A stretch of 64,000 nt of DNA from CAIWHR01 sp963734575 (GTDB lineage Bacteria; Pseudomonadota; Gammaproteobacteria; Burkholderiales; Casimicrobiaceae). This document shows, one piece after another, positions 12,332 to 21,582 of this stretch; the stretch's first letter is position 1; each line of letters starts with the position of its first letter. Below the pieces are notes generated by a model. It was not told where the DNA came from, searched no databases, and saw nothing but the letters and a program-made list of their open reading frames with translations. The translations under genes were made by a program, and so were the position numbers. The stretch covers positions 1 through 64,000 of the forward strand of contig CAVTHT010000008.1 in NCBI GenBank assembly GCA_963734575.1, read 5' to 3'.

Positions 12332-13105
12332 TCACGAGGGCGTCGTCGGCAGCGCACCGCGGCGGCGCTTCCACGCCATCCATGCGGAGCCGACGTAACC
12401 GGAGACGCCGTAGGCGACGAATCCGGCGAAGAGCACCAGAGCCGGCTGGTAGGAGACGAGCGCCATCGCGAGCACGATCAGGAACACCGCGACGAACGGC
12501 ACGCTCCGCTTCAGATTGATCGCCTTGAAGCTGTAGTACTTCACATTGCTGACCATCGTCAGCCCCGCAAAGAGCGTGATCGCCCACGCCCACCAGCGCA
12601 GGTTGGTCGGATCGATGGCGTAGTCGTCGACGATCCATACGAATCCCGCCACCAGCGCGGCCGCGGCCGGGCTGGGAATGCCCGTGAACCAGCGCTTGTC
12701 CGCCACCTCGAGCATGACGTTGAAGCGCGCGAGACGCAGCGCCGCGCCCGCGACATAGACGAACGCGGCGACCCAGCCCAGCTTGCCCATGCCCTTCAGC
12801 GCCCACTCGTACATCACGAGCGCCGGCGCGGCGCCGAACGACACCATGTCGGAGAGACTGTCGTATTCCGCGCCGAATGCGCTCTGAGTGCGCGTCAGGC
12901 GCGCGACGCGGCCGTCGAGGCTGTCGAGCACCATGGCGATGAAGATGGCGACGGCGGCGACGTCGAAACGCGTGTTCATTGCCTGCACGATCGCGTAGAA
13001 CCCCGCGAACAGCGCGGCGGTGGTGAACAGATTGGGCAGGAGGTAGATCCCCCGCCGGCGCACCCGGTTCTTCCGCAGCGCGCGCTGGGTGTCGAAGTCG
13101 GTCAT
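12332..13105 (-). CDS. pssA: CDP-diacylglycerol--serine O-phosphatidyltransferase
   Basis: Makes phosphatidylserine from CDP-diacylglycerol and serine, the first step towards phosphatidylethanolamine. The CDP-alcohol phosphatidyltransferase motif is complete: DSLDGRVARLTRTQSAFGAE followed by YDSLSD, giving the DG..AR...G...D...D pattern. About seven transmembrane helices follow. The start is ATG 13105 (MTDFDTQRAL), 257 residues, no break. It lies immediately downstream of psd, which uses its product; the pair is a typical betaproteobacterial arrangement downstream of ilvC. Confidence 0.95.
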   Translation of the reverse strand: MTDFDTQRALRKNRVRRRGIYLLPNLFTTAALFAGFYAIVQAMNTRFDVAAVAIFIAMVLDSLDGRVARLTRTQSAFGAEYDSLSDMVSFGAAPALVMYEWALKGMGKLGWVAAFVYVAGAALRLARFNVMLEVADKRWFTGIPSPAAAALVAGFVWIVDDYAIDPTNLRWWAWAITLFAGLTMVSNVKYYSFKAINLKRSVPFVAVFLIVLAMALVSYQPALVLFAGFVAYGVSGYVGSAWMAWKRRRGALPTTPS

Positions 13106-13127
13106 AGGGTCCGCCCGCGACGCATCG

Positions 13128-13776
13128 CTACACCGGCAGTTCGGCGAGGATGGTTTCGGTCGCCTTGACGACGTCGCCGATGGCGACGCGCGGCTGCGCT
13201 TCCGGCGCGAGATAGACGTCGACGCGCGAACCGAAGCGGATGAATCCGAAGCGCTGCCCGCGCGAGAGCGTGTCGCCCGCCTTGACGTAGCAGAGAATGC
13301 GCCGGGCGACGAGGCCCGCGATCTGCACGCAGGTGACATCCTGTCCGCGCGGGCGTACGCAGGTGCAGCGCATTGCGCTCGTTGTCCGCCGAGGCCTTGT
13401 CGAACGAGGCGTTGACGAACCCGCCGGCGTGATACCAGGCCGCCACGACGGTGCCGTCCACGGGACTGCGGTTGGAGTGCACGTTGAAGACGTTCATGAA
13501 GACGCTGATCTTCAGCGCCTGCCGGTTCAGGAACGGATCGAGGCCGCGCTCCACCTTGAGCACGCGTCCGTCCGCCGGGCACAGCACGGCGTTCGGCTGC
13601 TGCGGGATCTCGCGCGGCGGGTCGCGAAAGAACTGCACCACGAAGATGAAAGCCAGCCACACGGGCACGGCGAGGAACCACCAGTGCAGCAGCGACAGCA
13701 CGAGCGCGACGGCGAGCGTCAGCGCAATGAATGGCCACCCTTCGCGGGCGAGAATCGGATGCGGATAGTTCGACAA
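13128..13776 (-). CDS. psd: Phosphatidylserine decarboxylase (one frameshift)
   Basis: A pyruvoyl enzyme converting phosphatidylserine to phosphatidylethanolamine. The N-terminal part (SNYPHPILAREGWPFIAL, two membrane helices, ADGRVLKVERGLDPFL, VFMNVFNVHSNRSPVDG) lies in one frame. The C-terminal part (QDVTCVQIAGLVARRI, RFGFIRFGSRVDVYL) lies in another. One inserted base near 13347 restores 215 residues, normal for the short form. The self-cleavage site is the Gly-Ser of RFGSR. The start appears to be TTG 13776 directly before SNYPHP; a CTG two codons upstream is possible. Confidence 0.9.
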
Positions 13777-13886
13777 GTGCAGTCCCGGCTGTGGCGCGGC
13801 GCGCCGATAGTAACATCGGCCAAGCGCCAGGCTTGCGGACGGCCGATGCAACCCCGTGACGATGGAGCCGGGTCGGCCGCGGAGGT

Positions 13887-14174
13887 TTACTTGTCGGCGG
13901 CCTCGAGACGCTCGGCGGCCCGGGCACCCTGGCGCAGGACCTCCGCTTCCACGGCCCGCACCTGGTTCTGCGGGGTCGCCACTCCGGCAGCGGTGGCGCT
14001 GGCAGCCGCTGCAGCAGCCGCGCTGCTCGCGGTCACGGGACGCTCGCCGGTGAGTCCCATCTCGCGCGTCACCGTGCGCATCAGGAACCCGACGATCACG
14101 AGCGCGAGCAGCAGGACGACGAGTCCGGCCCACCCGCGCTGCCGACGCATGCCGCCGCTGCATGGTGCGCGCAT
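13887..14174 (-). CDS. Small single-helix membrane protein, unknown
   Basis: A 95-residue protein with one transmembrane helix (WAGLVVLLLALVIVGFLM) after a basic N-terminus, then an alanine-rich region and a charged tail. The start at ATG 14174 is supported by an AGGAGG ribosome site six bases upstream. No family recognised. Its position between ilvC and psd, on the same strand, suggests cotranscription with the lipid genes. Confidence 0.65.
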   Translation of the reverse strand: MRAPCSGGMRRQRGWAGLVVLLLALVIVGFLMRTVTREMGLTGERPVTASSAAAAAAASATAAGVATPQNQVRAVEAEVLRQGARAAERLEAADK

Positions 14175-14260
14175 CTTTGCCTCCTTTGCGGAATGCCCTG
14201 CAGGAGGTTGCCTCCGGCGCACCGCGACGTCAATCCCGGTGCGCCGTCCTCACGCCGCGA

Positions 14261-15277
14261 TCAGTTGCGCGTCTGGTCGACGAGCTTGTTCTTCTTGATC
14301 CACGGCATCATCGACCGCAGCTTCTCGCCGACGACCTCGATCGAGTGCTCGGCCATCAGCCGGCGGCGCGATGACAGCGTCGTCGCGCCGGCGCGGTTCT
14401 CGAGGATGAAGCTCTTCGCATATTCGCCCGTCTGGATGTCGCTCAGCACCTGACGCATGACGCGCTTGGTCTCTTCCGTGACGATCTTCGGCCCCGTCAC
14501 GTACTCGCCGTACTCCGCGTTGTTCGAGATCGAGTAGTTCATGTTGGCGATGCCGCCCTCGTAGATGAGGTCGACGATGAGCTTGAGCTCGTGCAGGCAC
14601 TCGAAGTAGGCCATCTCCGGCGCGTATCCCGCCTCAACCAGCGTCTCGTAGCCGGCCTTGATGAGCTCGACGGTGCCGCCGCACAGTACGACCTGCTCGC
14701 CGAAGAGATCGGTCTCGGTCTCCTCGCGGAAGTTGGTCTCGATCACGCCGGCGCGTGCGCCGCCGATGGCCGCGGCGTACGACAGCGCGACGTCGCGCGC
14801 CTTGCCGCTCTTGTCCTGGTGCACGGCGATCAGCATCGGCACCCCGCCGCCTTGCGCGTAAGTGGAACGCACCGTATGGCCCGGCGCCTTGGGGGCCACC
14901 ATCACGACGTCGAGATCGGCGCGCGGCACGACCTGCCCGTAATGGATGTTGAAGCCGTGCGCGAACGCGAGGGTCGCGCCCTTCTTGATGTTCGGCTCGA
15001 CCTCGTCGCGATACACCGCGGCGATGTGCTCGTCGGGCATGAGCATCATCACGAGATCCGCGCCGCCCACGGCGTCGCCGACGGACTGCACCTTGAGACC
15101 GGCCTTCTTGGCCTTGTCCCAGGACGCGCCGCCCTTGCGCAGGCCGACGGTCACCTTGACGCCGGAGTCGTTGAGGTTCTGCGCGTGCGCGTGGCCCTGC
15201 GAGCCGTAGCCGACGATGGTGACCTTCTTGCCCTTGATGAGCGACAGGTCAGCATCCTTCTCGTAGTACACCTTCAT
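14261..15277 (-). CDS. ilvC: Ketol-acid reductoisomerase
   Basis: Second step of valine/isoleucine synthesis: Mg- and NADPH-dependent isomeroreduction of acetolactate. The 338 residues match class I. Seen: the Rossmann motif VGYGSQGHAHAQNL near residue 25, APKAPGHTVR, and in the C-terminal knotted domain FREETETDLFGEQVVLCGG and ECLHELKLIVDLIYEGG with the metal-binding acidic residues. No frameshift. It follows ilvH on the same strand and completes an ilvI-ilvH-ilvC operon. Confidence 0.97.
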   Translation of the reverse strand: MKVYYEKDADLSLIKGKKVTIVGYGSQGHAHAQNLNDSGVKVTVGLRKGGASWDKAKKAGLKVQSVGDAVGGADLVMMLMPDEHIAAVYRDEVEPNIKKGATLAFAHGFNIHYGQVVPRADLDVVMVAPKAPGHTVRSTYAQGGGVPMLIAVHQDKSGKARDVALSYAAAIGGARAGVIETNFREETETDLFGEQVVLCGGTVELIKAGYETLVEAGYAPEMAYFECLHELKLIVDLIYEGGIANMNYSISNNAEYGEYVTGPKIVTEETKRVMRQVLSDIQTGEYAKSFILENRAGATTLSSRRRLMAEHSIEVVGEKLRSMMPWIKKNKLVDQTRN

Positions 15278-15323
15278 CTTCTTTTCCTCTTCGTTGGCGG
15301 GCGGCGCCCGCGTTGGGTGGCGA

Positions 15324-15815
15324 TCAGACGCGGAGGATCCGCTCGCCGCGGCCGATGCCGGACGCGCCGGTGCGTACCGTCTCCAGGATGACCCCCGGCT
15401 CGATCGACTGCAGGAACGCGTCGAGCTTCACGCCGGTGCCGGTGAGCTCGATCGTGTAGCTCTTGTCGGTCACGTCGAGGATGCGACCACGGAAGATGTC
15501 CGCGAGGCGCTTCATCTCCTCGCGGTCCTTGCCGGCGGCGCGCACCTTCACGAGCATCAGCTCGCGCTCGATGTGGTTGCCTTCGGTGAGATCGACGACC
15601 TTCACCACTTCGACCAGCTTGTTGAGCTGCTTGGTGATCTGCTCGATGACCTCGTCGGACCCGACGGTCACGACCGTCATCCGCGACATCGTCGGGTCCT
15701 CGGTCGGCGCCACGGTCAGCGACTCGATGTTGTAGCCCCGGGCGGAGAAGAGGCCGGAGATGCGTGACAGCGCGCCCGCCTCGTTCTCGACCAGAATGGA
15801 CAGGATGTGTCGCAT
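15324..15815 (-). CDS. ilvH: Acetolactate synthase small (regulatory) subunit
   Basis: Binds valine and confers feedback inhibition on the catalytic IlvI subunit. The 163 residues contain an N-terminal ACT domain (MRHILSILVENEAGALSRI) and the C-terminal AHAS_ACT half (GRILDVTDKSYTIELTG). It starts 11 bp after the ilvI stop, consistent with one transcript and complex assembly. No frameshift. Confidence 0.96.
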   Translation of the reverse strand: MRHILSILVENEAGALSRISGLFSARGYNIESLTVAPTEDPTMSRMTVVTVGSDEVIEQITKQLNKLVEVVKVVDLTEGNHIERELMLVKVRAAGKDREEMKRLADIFRGRILDVTDKSYTIELTGTGVKLDAFLQSIEPGVILETVRTGASGIGRGERILRV

Positions 15816-15826
15816 GGACGTCTCTC

Positions 15827-17535
15827 TCAGAGTTCTTCGGCAAGAATCATCTCGGTGAGCCCCATGCCCCCGGGCACCATCGGGAACACGTTCTCGGTCT
15901 GGTCCGTGATGAAGTCGAGGAACACGAGGCGCTCCTTCTGCGCGAGCGCCTCGCGCAGCGCGCCCTCGATGTCACCCGGCTTCTCGACCTTGAGGCCGAC
16001 GTGCCCGTAGGCTTCGGCGAGCTTCACGAAGTCGGGCAGCGCGTCCATGTACGACTCCGCGTAGCGGTTGCCGTAGAAGAACTCCTGCCACTGCCGCACC
16101 ATGCCCATGTAGCGGTTGTTGAGGTTGATGATCTTGATGGGCAGGTGGTACTGCTTGCAGGTCGAGAGCTCCTGGATGCACATCTGGATGGAGGCTTCGC
16201 CGGTGATGCAGGCCACCGTTGCGTGCGGGTTGACCATCTGCACGCCCATGGCGGCGGGCAGGCCGAAGCCCATCGTGCCGAGACCGCCCGAGTTGATCCA
16301 GCGCCGCGGCTTGTCGAACTTGTAGTACTGCGCGGCCCACATCTGGTGCTGGCCGACGTCGGAGGTGATGAACGCGTCACCCTTGGTGATCTCGTAGAGC
16401 TTCTCGACCACCGCCTGCGGCTTGATGAGCGCGCTGCTGTGGTCGTAGCGCAGGCAGTCCTTGCGCTGCCACTCCTTGATGTCCGACCACCAGGCCTTGA
16501 GGGCGGCGGGATCCGGCTTGTGCGGCGAGCCCTCGATGAGCTTGATCATCTCGTCGAGGACCTCGGCGACGTAGCCGACGATCGGCACGTCCACCTTCAC
16601 GCGCTTCGAGATCGACGACGGGTCGATGTCGATGTGGATGATCTTGCGGTCGGCGCGCGAGAAGTGCGCCGGGTTGCCGATCACGCGATCGTCGAAGCGC
16701 GCGCCGACGGCGAGCAGAACGTCGCAGTGCTGCATCGCCATGTTGGACTCGTACGTGCCATGCATTCCGAGCATGCCCGGTGAACTGCGGGTCGGTGCCC
16801 GGAAAGCCGCCGAGTCCCATCAGGGTGTTGGTGCACGGGTAGCCGAGCAGACGCACGAGGCGCGTGAGCTGCGGCGCGGCGTCGTTCAGCACCACGCCGC
16901 CGCCCGACGTAGATCATGGGACGCTTCGCGTCGAGGAGGAGCTGCACCGCCTTCTTGATCTGCCCGGCGTGACCCTTGGTGACCGGGTTGTACGAGCGCA
17001 GCGAGATCGTCTTCGGATAGCTGAACTCGGTCTTCGCCTGCGTGACGTCCTTGGGGATGTCGACCAGCACCGGTCCGGGCCGGCCGGTCGCCGCCAGGTA
17101 GAACGCCTTCTTGATCGTCGTCGCGAGGTCCTTCACGTCCTTCACGAGGAAGTTGTGCTTGACGCACGGCCGGGTGATGCCGACGGTGTCGCACTCCTGG
17201 AAGGCGTCCTGGCCGATGGCGTGCGTCGGCACCTGGCCGGTGAGCACGACCATGGGAATCGAATCCATATAGGCCGTCGCGATGCCCGTGACCGCGTTGG
17301 TGACGCCCGGCCCCGACGTGACGAGGCACACCCCGATCTTCTGCGACGAGCGCGAGTAGCCGTCGGCGGCGTGGACGGCGCCCTGCTCGTGCCGCACCAG
17401 GACGTGCTTGACCTTGTCCTGCTTGAAGAACTCGTCGTAGATGTTGAGGACCGCGCCGCCCGGATAACCGAAGACGTACTCGACGCCTTCCTCCTGCAGG
17501 CAGCGGAGGACGATTTCTGCGCCCGTGAGTTGCAT
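15827..17535 (-). CDS. ilvI: Acetolactate synthase large subunit (two frameshifts)
   Basis: A ThDP/FAD enzyme making acetolactate and acetohydroxybutyrate. The N-terminal 220 residues read cleanly (VEYVFGYPGGAVLNIYDE, HEQGAVHAADGYSRSS). A middle piece (LTRLVRLLGYPCTNTLMG) and the C-terminal half (MLGMHGTYESNMAMQHCD, then the ThDP motif with ITGEASIQMCIQEL and NNRYMGMVRQWQ) lie in two other frames. Breaks near 16905 and 16780, each one inserted base, give 568 residues, the normal length. The ThDP GDG is here GEA (TGEASIQM), as in most AHAS enzymes. Confidence 0.93.
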
Positions 17536-17955
17536 GGCAATGCCTTAAGCGAATTGGTGACGAACCCCCGGCTCCTGGCGATGAAAGGCCGGATGCGGGG
17601 AAGCTTGAGGAACGCAAACCGTCCCTCACTGCATGGCGCGCAACTGGGGTGGACGCGCCCACCAAGGCTTGGATCGGGTAGATAGCCGCGATTTGAACTT
17701 GCTGCAGCGCTGTCCCAAGGGATGATCCGGAGACGCTTGTGGCCTCGCCGGAGGGACGTTGAACGCCGTATTGCAGCACAGCATTGGCCGTTTCCAGCCA
17801 ACGCGTTACGTTACGCCGGCCGGTGTCGCCGGTCAAGCATTGCAGCGCACAAAGGCGCTACCGCGCCGGCGCTGCTTCCGGTCGCAACCTCCCGGAGGCA
17901 GGTTCCGGAGCCCTTCGGGTCGCGCCGCCGGGCCTCGGTCGCGGCGCCCCTTATA
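17536..17955. other. Intergenic region between ilvI and the sigma factor gene
   Basis: About 420 bp between divergent genes, so promoters for both must lie here. I looked for a branched-chain amino acid leader peptide upstream of ilvI and found no convincing one. The best Ile/Ala/Val-rich stretch (near 17690-17640, minus strand) is not a short frame with its own start. A TATAAT at 17952-17957 overlaps the start codon of the sigma gene. No repeat or strong terminator seen. Confidence 0.5.
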
Positions 17956-18555
17956 ATGCCCCGCCCCCTGCGCCCGGGAACCGAACTGGCCTCCTACCAA
18001 GAAATCTCCGCCTTTCTCGCCGAAGTCGAGCGTCGCGCCTTCAAGCAGGCGATGTTCGCCGTCCGCGACGAGCACGCCGCGCTGGACGTGGTCCAGGACG
18101 CGATGCTCAAGCTGACCGAGAAATATTCGGGAAAACCGCCCGGCGAGCTGCCGATGCTGTTCCAGCGCATCCTGCAGAACACGATCCACGATCATTTCCG
18201 GCGCCAGAAGGTGCGGTCGACGTGGACGACGCTCCTGTCCGCCATGGGCAAAGGCGACGAAAAGGACGAGGATTACGATCCGCTCGAAACTCTCGCGGCG
18301 AAGTCGGGTTCGAATGCCACCGCCGACCCGGCGGAGCAGTTCGAGCAGGCGCAGATCATCGGGATAATCGAGCAGGCGCTATCGCGGCTTCCGGCGCGTC
18401 AACGCGAAGCATTTCTGTTGCGTTACTGGGAAGAGCTCGATGTGGCGGAAACGGCCGCGGCAATGGGGTGCTCGGAAGGTAGCGTCAAGACCCATTGCTC
18501 GCGCGCGGTGCACGCCCTGGCCGAGATGTTGTCGGCCAAAGGAATCAAGCCATGA
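17956..18555 (+). CDS. ECF-type RNA polymerase sigma factor
   Basis: A 199-residue sigma70-family factor with region 2 (DEHAALDVVQDAMLKLTEKY) and region 4 (LPARQREAFLLRYWEELDVAETAAAMGCSEG, shown in part as LPARQREAFLLRYWE) and the linker NTIHDHFRRQKVRSTW. It belongs to the betaproteobacterial group encoded upstream of DUF3619 and DUF3106 genes, next to ilvI. The ATG at 17956 is embedded in a TATAAT. If that is a true -10 box the translation start must be downstream, and family starts closer to the ASYQEI segment would fit that. Its stop overlaps the DUF3619 start (ATGA). Confidence 0.88.
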   Translation: MPRPLRPGTELASYQEISAFLAEVERRAFKQAMFAVRDEHAALDVVQDAMLKLTEKYSGKPPGELPMLFQRILQNTIHDHFRRQKVRSTWTTLLSAMGKGDEKDEDYDPLETLAAKSGSNATADPAEQFEQAQIIGIIEQALSRLPARQREAFLLRYWEELDVAETAAAMGCSEGSVKTHCSRAVHALAEMLSAKGIKP

Positions 18556-18972
18556 CAACTCGACGACGACGATTTCGGCAAAAGGATCTCCGGCTACCTG
18601 GACCAGGGGACCGCTTCGATGCGCGCCGGCACGGCGTATCGGCTGCAGCTTGCACGGCAGCAGGCGCTGGCACGTCTTGGCGCCCCCGAGCACGCGAGCG
18701 ACGCCGCAGCTCGCGGGCGCCACCGCGGGCGGCAGCGGCTCGGTCGGCTTGGGCGGCGGTCGTAGCTTCTGGTCGAGCGGCAAGCTGTGGCTCGGCATCG
18801 CACTGATCGCGATTGCGACTTCGGCTACCAGGGCTACGAGCACTGGCAAGCGCAGCAGCAGACGCAACGATCTCGACGAGACCGATGCCGCGATCCTGAC
18901 GTCCGATCTGCCGATCGACGCCTACCTGGACAGGGGATTCCAGAATTGGCTCGGCACCTGGACGAGAACTGA
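18552..18972 (+). CDS. DUF3619 family protein, probable anti-sigma partner (several frameshifts)
   Basis: Pieces in three frames line up with DUF3619: an N-terminal GKRISGYLDQGTASMRAG, then TAYRLQLARQQALARL, a glycine-rich stretch ending SFWSSGKLWLGIALIAIAT (one membrane helix), FGYQGYEHWQAQQQ, and a C-terminal ETDAAILTSDLPIDAYLDRG. The ATG at 18552 overlaps the sigma stop. The stop at 18972 follows HLDEN. A short cytoplasmic N-terminus plus one helix, coupled to an ECF sigma gene, fits a membrane anti-sigma factor (inference). At least four indels lie in 420 bp, denser than in neighbouring genes. Confidence 0.7.
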
Positions 18973-18984
18973 GGCGTCCGCGCA

Positions 18985-19481
18985 CGCCTGCTGGCCTCGC
19001 GTCGTCCTCGCGTGTGGTGCACGTCGGCGTCCGGCGGAGCGCGCTGGCCGCCGGACCGGGCTGGTCGCAGCTCTCGCCCGACGAGCAGCGGTGCTGCGCG
19101 CCGCTGCGCGCCCGATTGGGACCGGCTCGATCCGCAGCGCAAGGACAAGTGGCGCGGCCTCGCCGCAACGCTACCCGCGCCTCGCGCCCCCGGAGCAGGA
19201 GCGCTTGCAGCAGCAGATGCGGCCCTGGGCGGAGCTCACGCCCGACGAGCGTCGTGCCGCCCGCGAGCGCTACCGGTCTTTGCGCGAGCTTCCTCCCGAC
19301 AAGCGCCAGGAAATGCGCCAGCGGTGGGAGCAATACCGGACCTTGCCGCCCGGAAGCGCGACGCGAGCTCGCGCGCCGGCCGCCCGAGCCGCTGCGACGT
19401 CCGGATGGCGGCGTCTCGCGCTACCGGCCTGCGCCCGGACCGGCGCCGTACTACGCCCCGCCCTACCCGCCTGCGCGGTGA
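18985..19481 (+). CDS. DUF3106 family protein (several frameshifts)
   Basis: A probable exported protein with the repetitive W-x-L-x-P-x-(E/Q)-R pattern of DUF3106. Fragments include GWSQLSPDEQ, DWDRLDPQRKDKWRGLA, LAPPEQERLQQQMRPWAELT, ERRAARERYRSLRELPPD and KRQEMRQRWEQYRTLPP, spread over three frames. The C-terminus is proline/tyrosine-rich (APYYAPPYPPAR) and ends at TGA 19479-19481. A hydrophobic signal-like stretch precedes it, but the start codon cannot be fixed because of indels. It follows DUF3619 and overlaps the RDD start by GTGA. Confidence 0.65.
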
Positions 19482-20009
19482 ACGCCCTCCCGGGCGAGCA
19501 TGGCCCGGACGAGCGCGCGAGCCTGCGGCGCCGCGTCGCCGCGCTCGCCTACGAAATGCTCCTGCTCGCTGCGCTGCTGCTCGTCACCGGCTTTGCGCTC
19601 CTGCCGTTCACCACCCACCCCGGCGGTGAAAGCCGGCTGCTCGTGCCAGGCAGCGCCGCGCGGCTCTTCTCCTTCGGCGTGCTGTTCCTGGTGCTCGCCG
19701 GATACTGCGGATATTTCTGGAGCGGCGGTCGCCGCACGCTGCCGATGAAGACCTGGCACCTGCGCCTCGTCGATCGCGTGGGCGCCAATCCCACGGCGTC
19801 CCGCGCGCTGGTCCGCTATGCGGCGGGGTGGATCGCGCCGGCGCTTGCCGTGCGGCGCTATGCCCTCGGCGCGGGACGCCACGCGGCGTGGCTGCTCGCC
19901 TTCAACGTCGCGTGGGCGTGCGTCGACCCGGACCGGCAGTTCCTGCACGACCGCATCGCGGGGACGCGGCTCGTGCGTGAACGGCGCGCGAGCGGCGGCC
20001 AAGACCTGA
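19478..20009 (+). CDS. RDD family membrane protein
   Basis: A small membrane protein of the RDD family. It shows an N-terminal RR-VAALAYEMLLLAALLL helix, a second helix (FSFGVLFLVLAGYCGYF), then WSGGRRTLPMKTWHLRLVD and the C-terminal RQFLHDRIAGTRLV that defines the family. Function unknown; such proteins are often linked to transport or envelope stress. The start is GTG 19478, overlapping the DUF3106 stop. As printed the frame runs on to 20188 into the convergent gene. One inserted base near 19990 would instead use the TGA at 20007-20009, giving 176 residues, which is typical. Confidence 0.78.
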
Positions 20010-20949
20010 TCACTGCGGTGACGCCCGGGCTCCGCGGCGCGCGACAACGCGACGCCGACGGCGATGAGCACCATCCCGGCCATGGCCAGCATGCTCGAGG
20101 GTCTCGCCGAAGACAAGATAGGCCTGCAGGGCCGTCACCGGCGGCACGAGATAGAAGAGCCGCGCGACGTTCGGCGGCGGCACCGTGACGCAGCAGCCAG
20201 TAGAGCAGGCTGATGGCGCCGACCGATAGCACGAGCACCGACCAGCCGAGCGCGAACATGAACTCGGCCGTCCATCGCACCGGCGCGTGCTCACCGAGCG
20301 CGAGCGGCGCGTAGAGCAACGCGCAGGCAGCGAACTGCACCACCGATCCGCTGCGCAGGTCCACGCGCGAGCAGAAGCGCTTCTGATAGAGCGTGCCGAT
20401 GCTGATCCCCAGCAGCGCGAGCCCCGTTGGCAGCAGGCCGGGGGCCCCGGCGGCGAACTGCACCTTGTGATTGAGCACCAGCCACACGCCGACGAGCCCG
20501 AGCCCGAGGCCCAGCCACTGCCGCGCGTCGACGCGCTCGCCGAGCCAACCTCGGGCGATGAGCACCGTCAGCAGCGGTTGCAGGCCGACCAGCATCGCCA
20601 CCGTTCCCGCCGCAAGGCCCTGCGAAAGGGCGACGAACACGCCGCCGAGATACGCCCCGTGCACGAGCCAGGCGGCAACGGCGATGTGGACGATCTGCAG
20701 CGCACTCCCCGGCCACGGTGCGCGGGTGGCCACCGAGACGACCGTCATCAGCGCCGCGACGAGCAGGAAGCGATACCAGAGGAACGTCAGCGGCGGCGCA
20801 TACGGCAGGCCGTACTTCGCCGCGATGAAGCCGGTGCTCCACAGCACGACGAACAGCGCGGGAAAGAGGAGTTGCCGCCGCGCGTGCGCGACGGCCGCGG
20901 CCGTGTCGTGCGCAGGCGCGGCGACGGCCTCAGTGCCCTCCGGTCGCAC
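20010..20949 (-). CDS. EamA/DMT family transporter (frameshifted C-terminus)
   Basis: A ten-helix drug/metabolite transporter of the EamA type. Seen: ALFVVLWSTGFIAAKYGLPY near the N-terminus, LTFLWYRFLLVAALM, GAYLGGVFVALSQGL, GLQPLLTVLIARGWLGERV, and in the second repeat YQKRFCSRVDLRSGSVVQF. The last two helices (NVARLFYLVPPVTALQAYLV and MLAMAGMVLIAVGVALS) lie in two other frames, with breaks near 20185 and 20100. The likely start GTG 20949 overlaps the ppa end. The stop at 20010 abuts the RDD stop in the palindrome TGATCA. Substrate unknown. Confidence 0.82.
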
Positions 20950-21491
20950 CGCCGCTGCCCGTGCCCGCCTCGAACCGCGCCACGCTGTCGAGGATCTCCT
21001 GCTTCGCTTCCTCCGGCACCGGTCCAGCTCGAGATCCGCACCCACTTGCCGGGCTCGAGGTCCTTGTAGTGCTCGAAGAAATGCGAGATCTGCAGCGTGG
21101 TGATCTCCGGCAGGTCGCGCGGCGACTGGATCGCGCGATAGAGCGCGGACAGCCTGTCGATCGGAACGGCGAGGATCTTCGCATCGCCGCCTGCCTCGTC
21201 GTCCATCTTGAGCATGCCGATCGGGCGGCAGCGCACGACGACGCCGGTGATCAGCGGCACGGGCGAGAGCACGAGCACGTCGCACGGATCGCCGTCGTCG
21301 GACAGCGTCTTCGGGATGTAGCCGTAGTTGCACGGGTAGTGCATCGCCGTCGACATGAAGCGATCCACGAAGACGGCGCCCGTCTCCTTGTCGACCTCGT
21401 ACTTGATGGGATCGCCATGCATCGGGATCTCGATGATGACGTTGCAATCGTTCGGCAGGTCCCTGCCGGCAGGAACGCGATCGAGGTTCAT
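20930..21491 (-). CDS. ppa: Inorganic pyrophosphatase, family I (one frameshift)
   Basis: Hydrolyses pyrophosphate from biosynthetic reactions. Seen: VIIEIPMHGDPIKYEVDKET, MHYPCNYGYIPKTLSDDGDP with the catalytic DGDPCDVLVL, and DDEAGGDAKILAVP. An inserted base near 21025 shifts the C-terminal EEAKQEILDSVARFEAG into another frame; the repaired protein has 186 residues, close to the usual 175-180. ATG 21491 (MNLDRVPAGRD) is the start. Confidence 0.94.
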
Positions 21492-21582
21492 GGAGTTTGG
21501 TGGAAGGCAGTGACGTGCCGATTATGCGCCGCGGCACGGGCCGGCGATGACGCGTGCGACGGCGGCGATCGTCGGTGCGCCG

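Noticed and set aside
17536..17800. Branched-chain amino acid leader peptide upstream of ilvI
   Set aside because: No short frame with its own start, clustered Ile/Val/Leu codons and a following terminator hairpin could be found.
17952..17957. TATAAT overlapping the start codon of the ECF sigma gene as its promoter
   Set aside because: No -35 element at proper spacing was seen, and it would require an unrecognised downstream start. Kept only as a note on the sigma gene.
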